NCBI RefSeq assembly: GCF_019130065.1
Contig: NZ_JAHSPG010000006.1
Location: forward strand, 62,001-126,000
Reading direction: 5' to 3'
From: Pinibacter aurantiacus
GTDB taxonomy: Bacteria > Bacteroidota > Bacteroidia > Chitinophagales > Chitinophagaceae
Length of the DNA: 64,000 bases
A model generated the notes under the pieces. The model saw only the letters and a list, made by a program, of their open reading frames with translations. It had not been told where the DNA came from and did not search any database. Made by a program: the position numbers and the translations under genes. Shown piece by piece: positions 1 through 8,474 of the stretch (positions are counted from its first letter, which is position 1; every line of letters begins with the position of its first letter).

Positions 1-2
1 CG

Positions 3-83
3 GCTGCTTTTTTTGTAAGAAAACTTGTGCCTGAAACGAAGGGCAGATCATTGGAAGAGATTGAACACTTATGGAAAAATTAA
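3..83 (+). CDS. Sugar-porter MFS transporter, C-terminal end only
   Basis: The first bases are the last 26 codons of a gene that begins outside the window. The visible tail contains PETKGRSLEEIE, the C-terminal signature of the sugar-porter family of MFS transporters (XylE, galactose-proton symporter and relatives), which follows the twelfth membrane helix on the cytoplasmic side. The family imports monosaccharides with protons or by facilitated diffusion. The sugar cannot be told from this fragment. The gene ends 33 bp before an SDR dehydrogenase on the same strand, so it probably heads the sugar-acid catabolic run that follows. Confidence 0.8.
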   Translation, partial: AAFFVRKLVPETKGRSLEEIEHLWKN

Positions 84-116
84 AGCTGGCCAATTAAGAA
101 TCTAAATTGATATTCT

Positions 117-905
117 ATGGATAATTCCATCGATCTGAAAAATAAAAACGTGTTGGTTACCGGCGGTAGCCAGGGCATTGGCGCAGCAATATGCCGGGCA
201 ATGGCTTCCTGCGGAGCTAATGTAGTTGTCAACTATTTGGATAATAAGCAAACTGCAGAAACATTAGCAACGGAACTTCAATCGCAATACGGTATTAAGG
301 CGCTTATATGCCAGGCTGATATTGCCGATCAAAAGGCCGTTCTACAAATGTTTGAGTTTATAGACAACAACCTTGACAAAATAGACATACTGGTAAACAA
401 TGCAGGTTGCGAAACCATTGGACATGCCATTAACCTGAGCTTAGATGAATGGGATTTGATCTTTAATGTAAACCTCAAGGGCGCCTTTATTTGCGCGCAG
501 GAGGCGGGCAAAAGGATGGTGAAACAAAACAGCGGAGTCATTATCAACATATCATCTATTCACGATAAAGTGCCCAGAAAAGGATTGGTCCATTATTGCG
601 CTTCCAAAGCAGCGATGAATATGATGACCAGATGCCTGGCGTTAGAGCTTGCTGAAAACAATATCCGCGTTGTTACCGTTTCACCAGGTGCCATTGAAAC
701 CGAAATGAATAAATCGGAAATTGAAAAATTCGGTAGAGAAAAATTCAATAAATGGATACCAATGGGAAGGATTGGTATTGCTGAGGATGTGGCGTGGACA
801 TGCGCATTTCTTGCCAGCAATAAAGCTGCTTACTATACTGCAACTGAAATATATATTGATGGAGGCTACAAGGAAAATACAATTCCTTACGATCCCCGTC
901 CTTAA
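117..905 (+). CDS. SDR-family NAD(P)-dependent sugar dehydrogenase
   Basis: A classical short-chain dehydrogenase/reductase of 262 residues, the usual length. The nucleotide-binding motif TGGSQGIG is at residues 15-22, the NNAG motif follows strand 4, and the catalytic pair is Tyr160 and Lys164 in YCASK, with the Ser in NISS just before. The C-terminal IDGGY is typical of glucose-1-dehydrogenase and 3-oxoacyl-reductase-like SDRs. Members in sugar-acid clusters oxidise aldoses or 2-keto-3-deoxy-aldonates. The neighbours (cupin, RraA-like, mannonate-dehydratase-like) favour such a role over fatty-acid synthesis; this is inference. The cupin gene starts 11 bp after the stop, so the two are probably co-transcribed. 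Confidence 0.88.
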   Translation: MDNSIDLKNKNVLVTGGSQGIGAAICRAMASCGANVVVNYLDNKQTAETLATELQSQYGIKALICQADIADQKAVLQMFEFIDNNLDKIDILVNNAGCETIGHAINLSLDEWDLIFNVNLKGAFICAQEAGKRMVKQNSGVIINISSIHDKVPRKGLVHYCASKAAMNMMTRCLALELAENNIRVVTVSPGAIETEMNKSEIEKFGREKFNKWIPMGRIGIAEDVAWTCAFLASNKAAYYTATEIYIDGGYKENTIPYDPRP

Positions 906-916
906 ATATAAAAAAG

Positions 917-1345
917 ATGAACCCAGCATTAATTGAAATTTATTCCCATGCCGGAGAAGGGTATAACCCGTTTTTTATAAAAGATAACTGGCAGGTGGCG
1001 CAACTGAACTACATGCCCGCGCAAGATATTTTTGGTATTGAAAAAATGGATAAACACGAACAAACGGATGAAGTGTTTGTCCTTCTGAAAGGCACAGCTG
1101 TACTCATTGCTGCAGAGGAGCATTCAACGGGTTTCGCATTTCAATGTATTCATATGAAGCCGGGCATTACATACAACATTCCTGTAAATGTGTGGCACAA
1201 TATCGCAATGGAAAAAGATGCTGAAATGATTATCGTGGAAAAAAGCAATACCCACCTTGGCGACTGTGTGTACAAGGCATTAACTCAGCACGAAAAATCT
1301 GAATTGAACAAGCAAATACGTGACACTTTAAATCAAAGCAAATAA
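917..1345 (+). CDS. Small cupin-domain protein
   Basis: A single-domain cupin of 142 residues. The first motif region contains [13 protein letters not shown], with a His and Glu where cupins bind metal, and the second contains [10 protein letters not shown] with a His. The fold is a small beta-barrel, and members act as isomerases, lyases, dioxygenases or sugar-binding proteins. The gene lies 11 bp after an SDR gene and 11 bp before an RraA-like gene, so it belongs to the sugar-acid operon. It may be an isomerase or lactone-handling enzyme for the same substrate, but nothing in the sequence fixes the reaction. No signal peptide is seen, so it should be cytoplasmic. Confidence 0.75.
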   Translation: MNPALIEIYSHAGEGYNPFFIKDNWQVAQLNYMPAQDIFGIEKMDKHEQTDEVFVLLKGTAVLIAAEEHSTGFAFQCIHMKPGITYNIPVNVWHNIAMEKDAEMIIVEKSNTHLGDCVYKALTQHEKSELNKQIRDTLNQSK

Positions 1346-1356
1346 AAAATATTTCT

Positions 1357-2022
1357 ATGAAATCCTGGGCAAACGATACAGAGCTTTTTGAACTCTTTAA
1401 AAAAGAGTTGTACACCCCGGTTGTTGGGGACATATTAGATGGGTTCGGGTGCTATCACCAGTTTCTTCCTTACTCCATTCAGCCAATACATACTTCTGAC
1501 GTAGTAGTAGGAAGAGCCATGCCGGTATTAATGATTGATGTGTATGGACCGCAAAAAAAACCGTTTGGCTTATTAACAGAAGCGCTCGATCAATTGCAGA
1601 GTGGTGAAGTATACCTGGCCAGTGGCGGCGAAATGCGCTGTGCTTATTGGGGTGAGTTGCTTACGGCAACGGCAAGAACAAGAGGTGCCGTAGGTGCCGT
1701 AATCAATGGATTCCACAGAGATACCCATCAAGTTGTTGCACAAAACTGGCCGGTGTTCAGCCGGGGACGGTATGGACAGGATTCTTGTGTACGCACGCAG
1801 GTGGCGGACTTTCGTTGTGACATACAAGTGGGTGATGTTTGGATAAAACCCGGAGATTTGATTTTCGGAGATCTGGATGGGGTTTTGGTTATTCCAAAAA
1901 AATATGAAGAAGAAGTAATCATTAAAGCGCTTGAAAAAGCCAGGGGAGAAAAAGTAGTTCGCAGAGAAATTGAAAACGGCATGAGTAGTACGGATGCGTT
2001 TAAGAAATATGGAATACTGTAA
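1357..2022 (+). CDS. RraA-like family protein (putative class II keto-acid aldolase)
   Basis: A 221-residue protein of the RraA / 4-hydroxy-4-methyl-2-oxoglutarate aldolase / demethylmenaquinone-methyltransferase-like family. Recognisable are [13 protein letters not shown], the [13 protein letters not shown] segment and the late [15 protein letters not shown] motif, whose Asp residues lie at the metal and pyruvate site of the aldolase members. RraA of E. coli instead regulates RNase E and has no aldolase activity. Position in an operon with an SDR dehydrogenase and a mannonate-dehydratase-like protein makes cleavage of a 2-keto-3-deoxy sugar acid, or a related lyase step, the likely role. It is the last gene of the run; a heptad-repeat hairpin begins 13 bp after the stop. 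Confidence 0.8.
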   Translation: MKSWANDTELFELFKKELYTPVVGDILDGFGCYHQFLPYSIQPIHTSDVVVGRAMPVLMIDVYGPQKKPFGLLTEALDQLQSGEVYLASGGEMRCAYWGELLTATARTRGAVGAVINGFHRDTHQVVAQNWPVFSRGRYGQDSCVRTQVADFRCDIQVGDVWIKPGDLIFGDLDGVLVIPKKYEEEVIIKALEKARGEKVVRREIENGMSSTDAFKKYGIL

Positions 2023-2035
2023 TCGTGCGAATCAA

Positions 2036-2155
2036 AGTGCTGCCAATTAATAATTAATAATTAATAATTAATTGGCAGCACTATCAAATGAAGAGAAGTC
2101 AAAATTTTAGAGTGGCAGGATATTAATTATTAATTATTAATTATTAATTAGCTGT
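2036..2155. repeat. Heptad tandem-repeat element, AATTAAT type
   Basis: Two arrays of a 7-bp unit flank a unique core. The left array is four AATTAAT units closed by a GC clamp (AGTGCTGCC and GGCAGCACT), so it can fold as a hairpin. The right array has the opposite sense (ATTAATT units, to about 2151). The core has a segment like AAATTTTAGAG that recurs in the element at 18470-18603. The site fills the gap between the RraA-like gene and the mannonate-dehydratase-like gene. The left hairpin may act as a terminator, which is inference. Confidence 0.85.
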
Positions 2156-2176
2156 TCGCATAAATCGAAAAACATT

Positions 2177-3235
2177 ATGAAGTTAGGATTAGGACTTTAT
2201 CGCCATATGCTCAACAGGCAGCATTATGATTTTGCCAGGCAATGTGGTTGCACACATCTTGTAGTGCACCTGGTAGATTATTTCAACAAGGGAAAACAGG
2301 AAAATAAAAACGATCAACCCATTGGAGACAACTCCGGATGGGGATTTGCGGGAGACCCCGAAAAAATATGGACGGTTGAAGAATTGCTACAATTGAAGAA
2401 AGAAATTAATGAAGCCGGATTGGAATTAGAAGCCATTGAAAACTTCGATCCTGCTCACTGGCACGATATATTATTGGATGGGCCTCAAAAGAAAGTGCAG
2501 ATTGAAAAACTGAAACAGATCATTCGCAATGTTGGCGCAGCGGGAATTCCTGTATTTGGATACAACTTCAGTCTCGCAGGAGTAAGCAGTCGCATTACCG
2601 GAAATTTTGCACGCGGCGGGGCTCGCTCCGTTGGCATGGATGGCGTCGATGAAAGACCTATTCAAAATGGTATGGTTTGGAATATGGTGTACGATAAAAA
2701 TGCGTCGACTGGTTCCATTCCAGAAATTACGCACGAGCAATTATGGGAAAGGCTTACATGGTTTTTAAATGAATTAATTCCTGTTGCCGAAGAAGCAGGC
2801 GTGAAACTAGCAGCACACCCCGATGATCCGCCCATGCCGTACATAAGAAAAACACCGCGGCTGGTTTATCAACCGCAGTTGTACCAGAAATTGCTGGACA
2901 TTAAACCCAGCAAGAGCAATATGCTGGAGTTCTGTCTTGGCTCCATTGCCGAAATGACTGAAGGAGATGTTTACCAGGCAACTGAGCAGTACGCATCAAA
3001 TGTTGCTTACGTACATTTCAGAAATGTGAGGGGCAAAGTGCCACATTACAAAGAAGTGTTTGTTGACGAAGGAGATATTGACATGGTGCAGATCATTCGC
3101 ATTTTGAAACGAAAAGGCTTCGATGGCGTGCTTATTCCAGACCACACTCCTCAAATGAGTTGTGAAGCTCCGTGGTATGCAGGCATGGCTTATACATTGG
3201 GTTATATGAAAGCTTTGATGCAAACCATTGAATGA
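2177..3235 (+). CDS. Mannonate dehydratase-like protein (UxuA family)
   Basis: A 352-residue TIM-barrel protein of the UxuA / xylose-isomerase-like superfamily. Family marks are HPDDPP around residue 215, the metal-ligand type segment EFCLGSIAEM, the AYVHFRNVRG strand, and the C-terminal GMAYTLGYMKALMQ. UxuA removes water from D-mannonate to give 2-keto-3-deoxy-D-gluconate in hexuronate catabolism, using a divalent metal in the cytoplasm. The length is slightly shorter than E. coli UxuA (about 394), so the substrate could be another aldonate. The upstream SDR, cupin and RraA-like genes suit a keto-deoxy-acid route. A heptad-repeat element separates it from those genes, so it may have its own promoter. 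Confidence 0.82.
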   Translation: MKLGLGLYRHMLNRQHYDFARQCGCTHLVVHLVDYFNKGKQENKNDQPIGDNSGWGFAGDPEKIWTVEELLQLKKEINEAGLELEAIENFDPAHWHDILLDGPQKKVQIEKLKQIIRNVGAAGIPVFGYNFSLAGVSSRITGNFARGGARSVGMDGVDERPIQNGMVWNMVYDKNASTGSIPEITHEQLWERLTWFLNELIPVAEEAGVKLAAHPDDPPMPYIRKTPRLVYQPQLYQKLLDIKPSKSNMLEFCLGSIAEMTEGDVYQATEQYASNVAYVHFRNVRGKVPHYKEVFVDEGDIDMVQIIRILKRKGFDGVLIPDHTPQMSCEAPWYAGMAYTLGYMKALMQTIE

Positions 3236-3355
3236 TCCGTGAGTGGCAAAAAAGCAGCAATACAGGTCAAATTAACTGTTGTTTAATATTGATCTATTTT
3301 AGACTTTGCAATTGCATCACGATAGTCTTGGCAGTAAAAAATTTTAGGCAACAAT

Positions 3356-6300
3356 ATGAGAATAGTCGTCTTCTTTGTAATTCTATGTATGAGTCTCCGG
3401 TCCATTGCACAGGAGAATATTGTGTGGCAAATCGGGAAGATAGATAAGACCGGAAAAGAGTTTGCACTTTATCAAAAACGATACAAAGATTTCGTGGCCA
3501 GGTTTGGTGGCGAAAATGCTGTTTACAACGTAGGGTTTTCAAGCGAGTCGACAGATTGGCCGTATGTACTGCCGGGGCCATTGGATAACTGGGGAGGCGG
3601 AGGTTACTGGGCTGGCTTTTACCCAAGGCATTTTCCAAGAATATTTTTTCAATTACCTCAAAAGCCAGTTGATGGAAAGTTCAGGTTTGTTGTTGGCGTT
3701 GCTGATGCTAATAACAAGAATGCACCGGCTATTCAAATTGATATAAATGGCCATCGTACCACGCAACAGCTTGATGGTGGAACAGGTGCTTCATTAACTG
3801 ATGCTGCAGCAACCGGCAAAGCACAACTTGTTGAAGTAGATGTGCCGGCAAGCTGGCTAAAGAAAGGAGTAAATATTATTCAGTTGGGAAGTGTATCCGG
3901 CTCGTGGTTGGTATTTGACTATATGCAATTACGATCCGACAAACTGCTCAAAATCGCTCCTTCATACAGCTCGCTGATTGCTTCCGCGCAACCAGCTCCC
4001 TTTGAATACAGCGCTTCGAATAAGCGTATTCAACCATTGCTCGTGGATGTTTATCAATTGAATTCAGGAGGTGAATTAAACATTGAGATAGAAGGGTTGA
4101 AACCTGTTATTAAAAAAATCGAAAGTGGCCACAGCGTTCTCGAAATAGATATGCCGGCAATTCCTTCTTCCGGGAAAAAAATAAACAGCCATGTGATGAT
4201 AAGGTCAGGCAATGACATAGTTTATGATGGACAAATTACGCGGTCACTGCAGCCTTTGCACCAGTACGCTGATTACGTTGATCTGTTACTCGGCACAGGT
4301 AATTCCAGGTGGATGTTTAAGCCCGGGCCCTCATTGCCGCTAAGCATGGTACAGATTGCGCCCGACAACCAGGATCAAACGTGGAAGGCCGGTTATGAAT
4401 ATACTGTTGACAATATTATGGGTTTTAGTCATTTCTCCGACTGGACGATGTGCGGCTTGTTAATGATGCCCACCACCGGAAAGCTGCAGGTAAACCCAGG
4501 CAGAGAAGATCATCCTGATGAGGGCTATCGTTCACGCATCGACAAAAAAACAGAGAATGCAAAAGTCGGCAGGTATAGTGTGTACATGACCGATACCCAC
4601 ATCAAGGCGGAAATTTCAGCTTCGAGAAGGGCTTCCATCCAGCGGTACACATTTCCATCAAGCGACAGTGCCCGCATTTTGGTTGACATGTTTACGCCGA
4701 ACGAGTATCCACACAACCTGGTAGATACCAAGATCACGAAGGTTAGCAATACAGAGATAGAAGGCTATGCAACGTACTACAACGCATTCACCGGATATAC
4801 ACTAGAACAATCATACACCGTTTATTTTGTTATCCAGGTGAGTAAGCCTTTCGCGTCGATGGGAGGGTGGGTTAACAGCAAAGTCGCGCCGGTAAAGGGA
4901 TATATTCCGGAATGGAAAATGAATCACGAGTTTGATTCATCACCGGAAATATTTGAGAATGTTCATGAAATTAATGGTAAAGGAGATGCAGGCATTTTTC
5001 TGAATTATAAAACAAGGAAGGGTGAGCAAATTGTTGTCCGCACGGGTGTTTCACTTGTAGATGTGAAAGGCGCAAGAAACAATCTCGAAACTGAAATTAC
5101 AAAACCTTTTAATTTTGATTTTGATGGAGTGGTTCAGATGCAGCAGGAAGAGTGGAACGAATACCTTGGCAGGGTTCAAATACAAACGGACGATTATCTT
5201 CAGAAAGTAAAGTTTTATACAAATTTTTATCGTGCACTTGCCGCGAAAGCCATATGGAGCGATGCTGACGGACGATTCAGAGATGAAAACGAAGCGATAC
5301 AGAAACTTTCCGGAAAAGATGATTGCATTGTTAGCGGTGAATACTGGAACACATTCTGGGACAATCAGCAACTCTTCAATTTAACAGCGCCGGAAATCTC
5401 TTCAAAGTGGGCAAGATCGGCTATCGCTTTATATAAAAATTCAGGATGGTTCAATACGGATCCCGCTGGAGTTGAACACACAGGCGTTATGGTCGCGATG
5501 CACGTGGCATCGCAAATTCAGGGGGCATGGCAAAGTGGAATACACGACTTTGATTTGCCATTGGCTTATGAAGGATTGAAAAAAATGATGACTGCGCCGC
5601 CGCAAAATTTTGCCGGTGGCGGTACGGTTGGAGTGGAGGACATTGTTCCGTATCAACGCTATGGTTATGTGCCGCAGGGAATGGGCGCTTCGTCCAACAC
5701 TATGGAGTATGCATATGATGATTATTGTTTGGCACAAATGGCGCTTACACTGGGGAAACGGGACGATTATTTATTCTTTCAAAAACGTTCACAAAGTTGG
5801 AAAAATTTAATGGATACCACTACCGGATTTATCCGTCCTAAAAATGATAAAGGCGAATGGGTTACTCCATTTGATCCCTACCACACACCGGGATTTGTAG
5901 AAGGCAATGCTTTCAACTATAGCTGGTTTGTGCCGCAAGATCCTGAGGGACTAATTGCTGCTGTGGGTAAAGAACGATTTGCATCGAGGCTTGACAGTGC
6001 AATGTTTAAATCATCATTTGCAAACTTTAATGCACAGGGCGACGACTTTGCAAACTATCCCATCAATCACGGAAATGAGCCCAGCATGGAGGTCGCGTAC
6101 CTGTTCAACTGGGCCGGCAAGCCGCAACTAACCCAGAAATGGGCAAGGGCCATACAGGAACAATACTATGGCACAACGCCGTATGACGGGTATCCCGGCG
6201 ATGAAGACTTAGGACAAATGAGCAGCTGGTTTGTAATGAGTGCTATTGGATTATTTCAAATGGATGGCGGTTGTTCCCAACAACCAATTTATGAATTAGG

Positions 6301-6514
6301 AAGTCCGAGATATCCAAAAATTACCATCGATCTTGGTGGCAGGTATGGTCGTGGAAAGCAGTTCATAATAGAAGCAAAAGGTGCGTCCAAAGAAAATAAA
6401 TACATAACGTCTGCTTTGCTGAATGGAAAACCTTTGAATGATTTCAAGATACTTCAGCAGGATGTACTGAAAGGGGGCAAACTGGAATTATCTATGCAGT
6501 CTGACCAACCATAG
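3356..6514 (+). CDS. GH92 family alpha-mannosidase with extra N-terminal carbohydrate-binding-like domain
   Basis: An exported protein of 1052 residues with a signal peptide ending near IAQ (about residue 19). The GH92 catalytic part, roughly residues 300-1045, shows the family hallmarks: WDNQQLFNLTAPE near 660, HGNEPSMEV near 906 and the acidic GDEDLGQMSSW near 948. GH92 enzymes are calcium-dependent exo-acting inverting alpha-mannosidases of N-glycans and fungal mannan. The family core is about 730-770 residues. The extra 280 residues at the N-terminus begin with WQIGKID and resemble the C-terminal beta-sandwich of PL4 rhamnogalacturonan lyases, which is not the usual GH92 start. It probably acts in the periplasm or on the cell surface. 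A hairpin terminator follows the stop. Confidence 0.9.
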   Translation: MRIVVFFVILCMSLRSIAQENIVWQIGKIDKTGKEFALYQKRYKDFVARFGGENAVYNVGFSSESTDWPYVLPGPLDNWGGGGYWAGFYPRHFPRIFFQLPQKPVDGKFRFVVGVADANNKNAPAIQIDINGHRTTQQLDGGTGASLTDAAATGKAQLVEVDVPASWLKKGVNIIQLGSVSGSWLVFDYMQLRSDKLLKIAPSYSSLIASAQPAPFEYSASNKRIQPLLVDVYQLNSGGELNIEIEGLKPVIKKIESGHSVLEIDMPAIPSSGKKINSHVMIRSGNDIVYDGQITRSLQPLHQYADYVDLLLGTGNSRWMFKPGPSLPLSMVQIAPDNQDQTWKAGYEYTVDNIMGFSHFSDWTMCGLLMMPTTGKLQVNPGREDHPDEGYRSRIDKKTENAKVGRYSVYMTDTHIKAEISASRRASIQRYTFPSSDSARILVDMFTPNEYPHNLVDTKITKVSNTEIEGYATYYNAFTGYTLEQSYTVYFVIQVSKPFASMGGWVNSKVAPVKGYIPEWKMNHEFDSSPEIFENVHEINGKGDAGIFLNYKTRKGEQIVVRTGVSLVDVKGARNNLETEITKPFNFDFDGVVQMQQEEWNEYLGRVQIQTDDYLQKVKFYTNFYRALAAKAIWSDADGRFRDENEAIQKLSGKDDCIVSGEYWNTFWDNQQLFNLTAPEISSKWARSAIALYKNSGWFNTDPAGVEHTGVMVAMHVASQIQGAWQSGIHDFDLPLAYEGLKKMMTAPPQNFAGGGTVGVEDIVPYQRYGYVPQGMGASSNTMEYAYDDYCLAQMALTLGKRDDYLFFQKRSQSWKNLMDTTTGFIRPKNDKGEWVTPFDPYHTPGFVEGNAFNYSWFVPQDPEGLIAAVGKERFASRLDSAMFKSSFANFNAQGDDFANYPINHGNEPSMEVAYLFNWAGKPQLTQKWARAIQEQYYGTTPYDGYPGDEDLGQMSSWFVMSAIGLFQMDGGCSQQPIYELGSPRYPKITIDLGGRYGRGKQFIIEAKGASKENKYITSALLNGKPLNDFKILQQDVLKGGKLELSMQSDQP

Positions 6515-6536
6515 AGGAACCCTGATTTTGAATAGT

Positions 6537-6586
6537 AAACTGATCTCTATCGACGCGAATTTATTGCGTTGGTAGTGATCAGTTTT
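6537..6586. terminator. Bidirectional hairpin between convergent genes
   Basis: The arms AAACTGATC and GATCAGTTTT enclose a second pair, ACGC and GCGT, giving a long imperfect stem just after the GH92 stop. The next gene is on the opposite strand, so the hairpin sits where a two-way terminator is expected. The T-run is short. Confidence 0.6.
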
Positions 6587-6605
6587 GTATACCTCACAAT
6601 CTACA

Positions 6606-7395
6606 TTAATAGTAATATTTCGGTGACCCTTTACAGTCGTATTCGATTGTCATTCTATGGAAAACAAATGAAACGCCCCAAAACTGTTCGAGGTCCATAC
6701 TGGATTCCGGCGTTACATCTATCGCCGTAGGTAACATATAAGAATTGTAAGTGTAGGCATTTGCGAAATAGCCTTTGGTGAAATTGTTGGTATTGAAATT
6801 CATGTTAACAAACATCCAGACCTTGTTAGTTCGCATAAGATTTATTCCATTGTCGTAAGCCTCATACATATTGGAGTTGCCGTTGGCATCATACACAATG
6901 TCCTGAACATAGGTCGGCTTAAGAGATGTTATTTTTATGGCCCTTCCATAGCTGTCGTAGTCAATAATTCTGCAGAGAATAAATGCGCCGGCAGCGTTAT
7001 AAGGTGGCCGCTGATCTGTGATATATACGCCACTTAACTTGTGTAGGGGATAAGTAATGAAAAGTCTCCCATTGAAAAACATTTTTTAATCCCGGAGAAT
7101 TGTGTATCCAATCGGTAACCCTTCCCTGGTTGTCGTACCGGAAATGTTGATCGTAACTCCATGTTTGCCTGGCTGTATCAGGGTAGGTGCCGAGGACATC
7201 TTTAGGTTGACCGTTTTTGTTGTAATAAACAGTAAATTCATTGTAAGTGTCTCTCATCCACACCTTGAATTTTTTTATGTCGCAGTATTGAAAATCCTGC
7301 CCAGGATTTTTATGTATCTCGCTGATGATTTTTTTGCAACCCGCAAAATTGAATGTGATAGTTATTGCAAGCAATGTTAGTGATAATTTTTTCAT
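6606..7395 (-). pseudogene. Frameshifted gene for a secreted YD-like lipoprotein
   Basis: Two overlapping frames on the minus strand look like one gene of about 262 codons. The first part (7395-6997) starts with a lipoprotein signal ending in FAGC and has YDNQGRVTDW. The second (open from above 7082 to 6606) continues with DYDSYGRAIKITS and VYDANGN. Both parts carry the same kind of Y-D-x-x-G-R motif, as in lipoproteins with RHS-like repeats. The second frame is displaced by one base from the first, and the switch probably lies near 7030-7045, where SPTQV in one frame would join to SGVYITDQRPP in the other. It may be a true mutation or a sequence error. The function is unknown. Confidence 0.6.
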
Positions 7396-7732
7396 AAATA
7401 GCCCGGTATTAAGTTTGAAAAAATGAAATTATTTACCAGCCTTTTTTCGGTAGGGGCGGCATAGCGAAGCGGGAGAGATATATAGAATACGGGAAAGAAA
7501 GAGATGTTGAAAAGCTTTTACGAATCTACCAATAGAAGTTATTTTATAAAATGACTCTCGTCAATGAAAGGCTTGATGGTGGTCAATTTAACGTAGATGA
7601 CTGTTCACCCATATTTGAATTGAGTGCCAAGAATAAAACGATTTTATGAAAGAGAGTATGGGAAGAAAAAGGATTTGAAATCCACGAAAGGGGACAGTTT
7701 CTGTGTTGAGTTTAATCTATAATTTTCAACTA
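7396..7732. other. Intergenic stretch without a recognised gene
   Basis: About 340 bp between the frameshifted lipoprotein gene and the VTT-domain gene. Only short open frames are present, with no homology or export signal that I recognise, and no strong hairpin. The part near 7390-7420 is the leader of the lipoprotein gene. I see nothing else that can be supported. Confidence 0.5.
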
Positions 7733-8329
7733 TTATTTCCAGATGTTGAAATTGATCCTGAATTTTTTCTCTTGCAATAGTTTTCTCCAGTCAGTAAACA
7801 GGAAAAGGCAAATTAGAACTACTCCGATTAATGTTCCCACTAAAACCTTCCATGTCAAAAGTCCATGAAGAATGTCATTGAAATTATTTGCGACATAATC
7901 ACCGGTAAAAACCATAACGGCATCGCTAATAAATTTGCCAACAATGAACGCGGGAATCAGATAGGAAGTTTTAATTCCGGAACTTCCCGCCACTGTAAAC
8001 AATGGTGTAGAAGGCAGTGGCATGAGTGTATAAAGCAATACAAAGAGTTGAACCTTCCAGCTATTGTTGGCGAGTTTGCCGCCGATAAATCGCAGGTCTT
8101 CGTTTTTTTGAGGTTTGATAAAACGTTGCGATAGTAAATATACATAGGTGCTATATAAATACCTGCCTGCTGCAGAACCGGCAACGCCGGCAATAAGAAC
8201 GAGCCAGATATTTAAATCAAATCTTACCTGGAAAAAAACCATTACCATCCATGCCGGAGGGCCTATGAAAGGCACCATATCCACAACAAGAGATGAAAGA
8301 AAAACAAAAAAATAGTGTAGAATGTTCAT
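7733..8329 (-). CDS. VTT/DedA-like (SNARE-associated) membrane protein
   Basis: An integral membrane protein of 198 residues with about five hydrophobic segments, near residues 5-35, 38-62, 92-117, 120-145 and 160-182. The arrangement PFIGPPAW near the N-terminus, a Gly-rich GVAGSAAGRYLY segment and PLPSTPLFTVAG fit the VTT (DedA) family. DedA proteins are linked to lipid scrambling, membrane homeostasis and proton-dependent transport. The gene stands alone, with a start 146 bp upstream of a divergent glycosidase gene. The substrate is unknown. The basic C-terminal tail (KKFRINFNIWK) is probably cytoplasmic. Confidence 0.7.
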   Translation of the reverse strand: MNILHYFFVFLSSLVVDMVPFIGPPAWMVMVFFQVRFDLNIWLVLIAGVAGSAAGRYLYSTYVYLLSQRFIKPQKNEDLRFIGGKLANNSWKVQLFVLLYTLMPLPSTPLFTVAGSSGIKTSYLIPAFIVGKFISDAVMVFTGDYVANNFNDILHGLLTWKVLVGTLIGVVLICLFLFTDWRKLLQEKKFRINFNIWK

Positions 8330-8474
8330 AGCTTAACCTCCTGTGTGTATTTCTGATTTAGCATTGCAACGGACTTACAAATTAACTCAAATTGTATGCG
8401 ATAAGGTGCAATTTGTGAGTCGACCACTATGTTAACAATTTAGGTATTTTCGTGCAACTTAAACATGACGTAAC

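Noticed and set aside
721-936. Second frame inside the SDR gene
   Set aside because: A shadow frame of the dehydrogenase gene.
3232-3447. Open frame of 71 codons overlapping the end of the mannonate-dehydratase-like gene and the start of GH92
   Set aside because: It overlaps two strong genes and has no protein-like features.
7551-7646. Short frame in the gap before the VTT-domain gene
   Set aside because: It is about 31 codons, without homology, signal peptide or neighbour relation.
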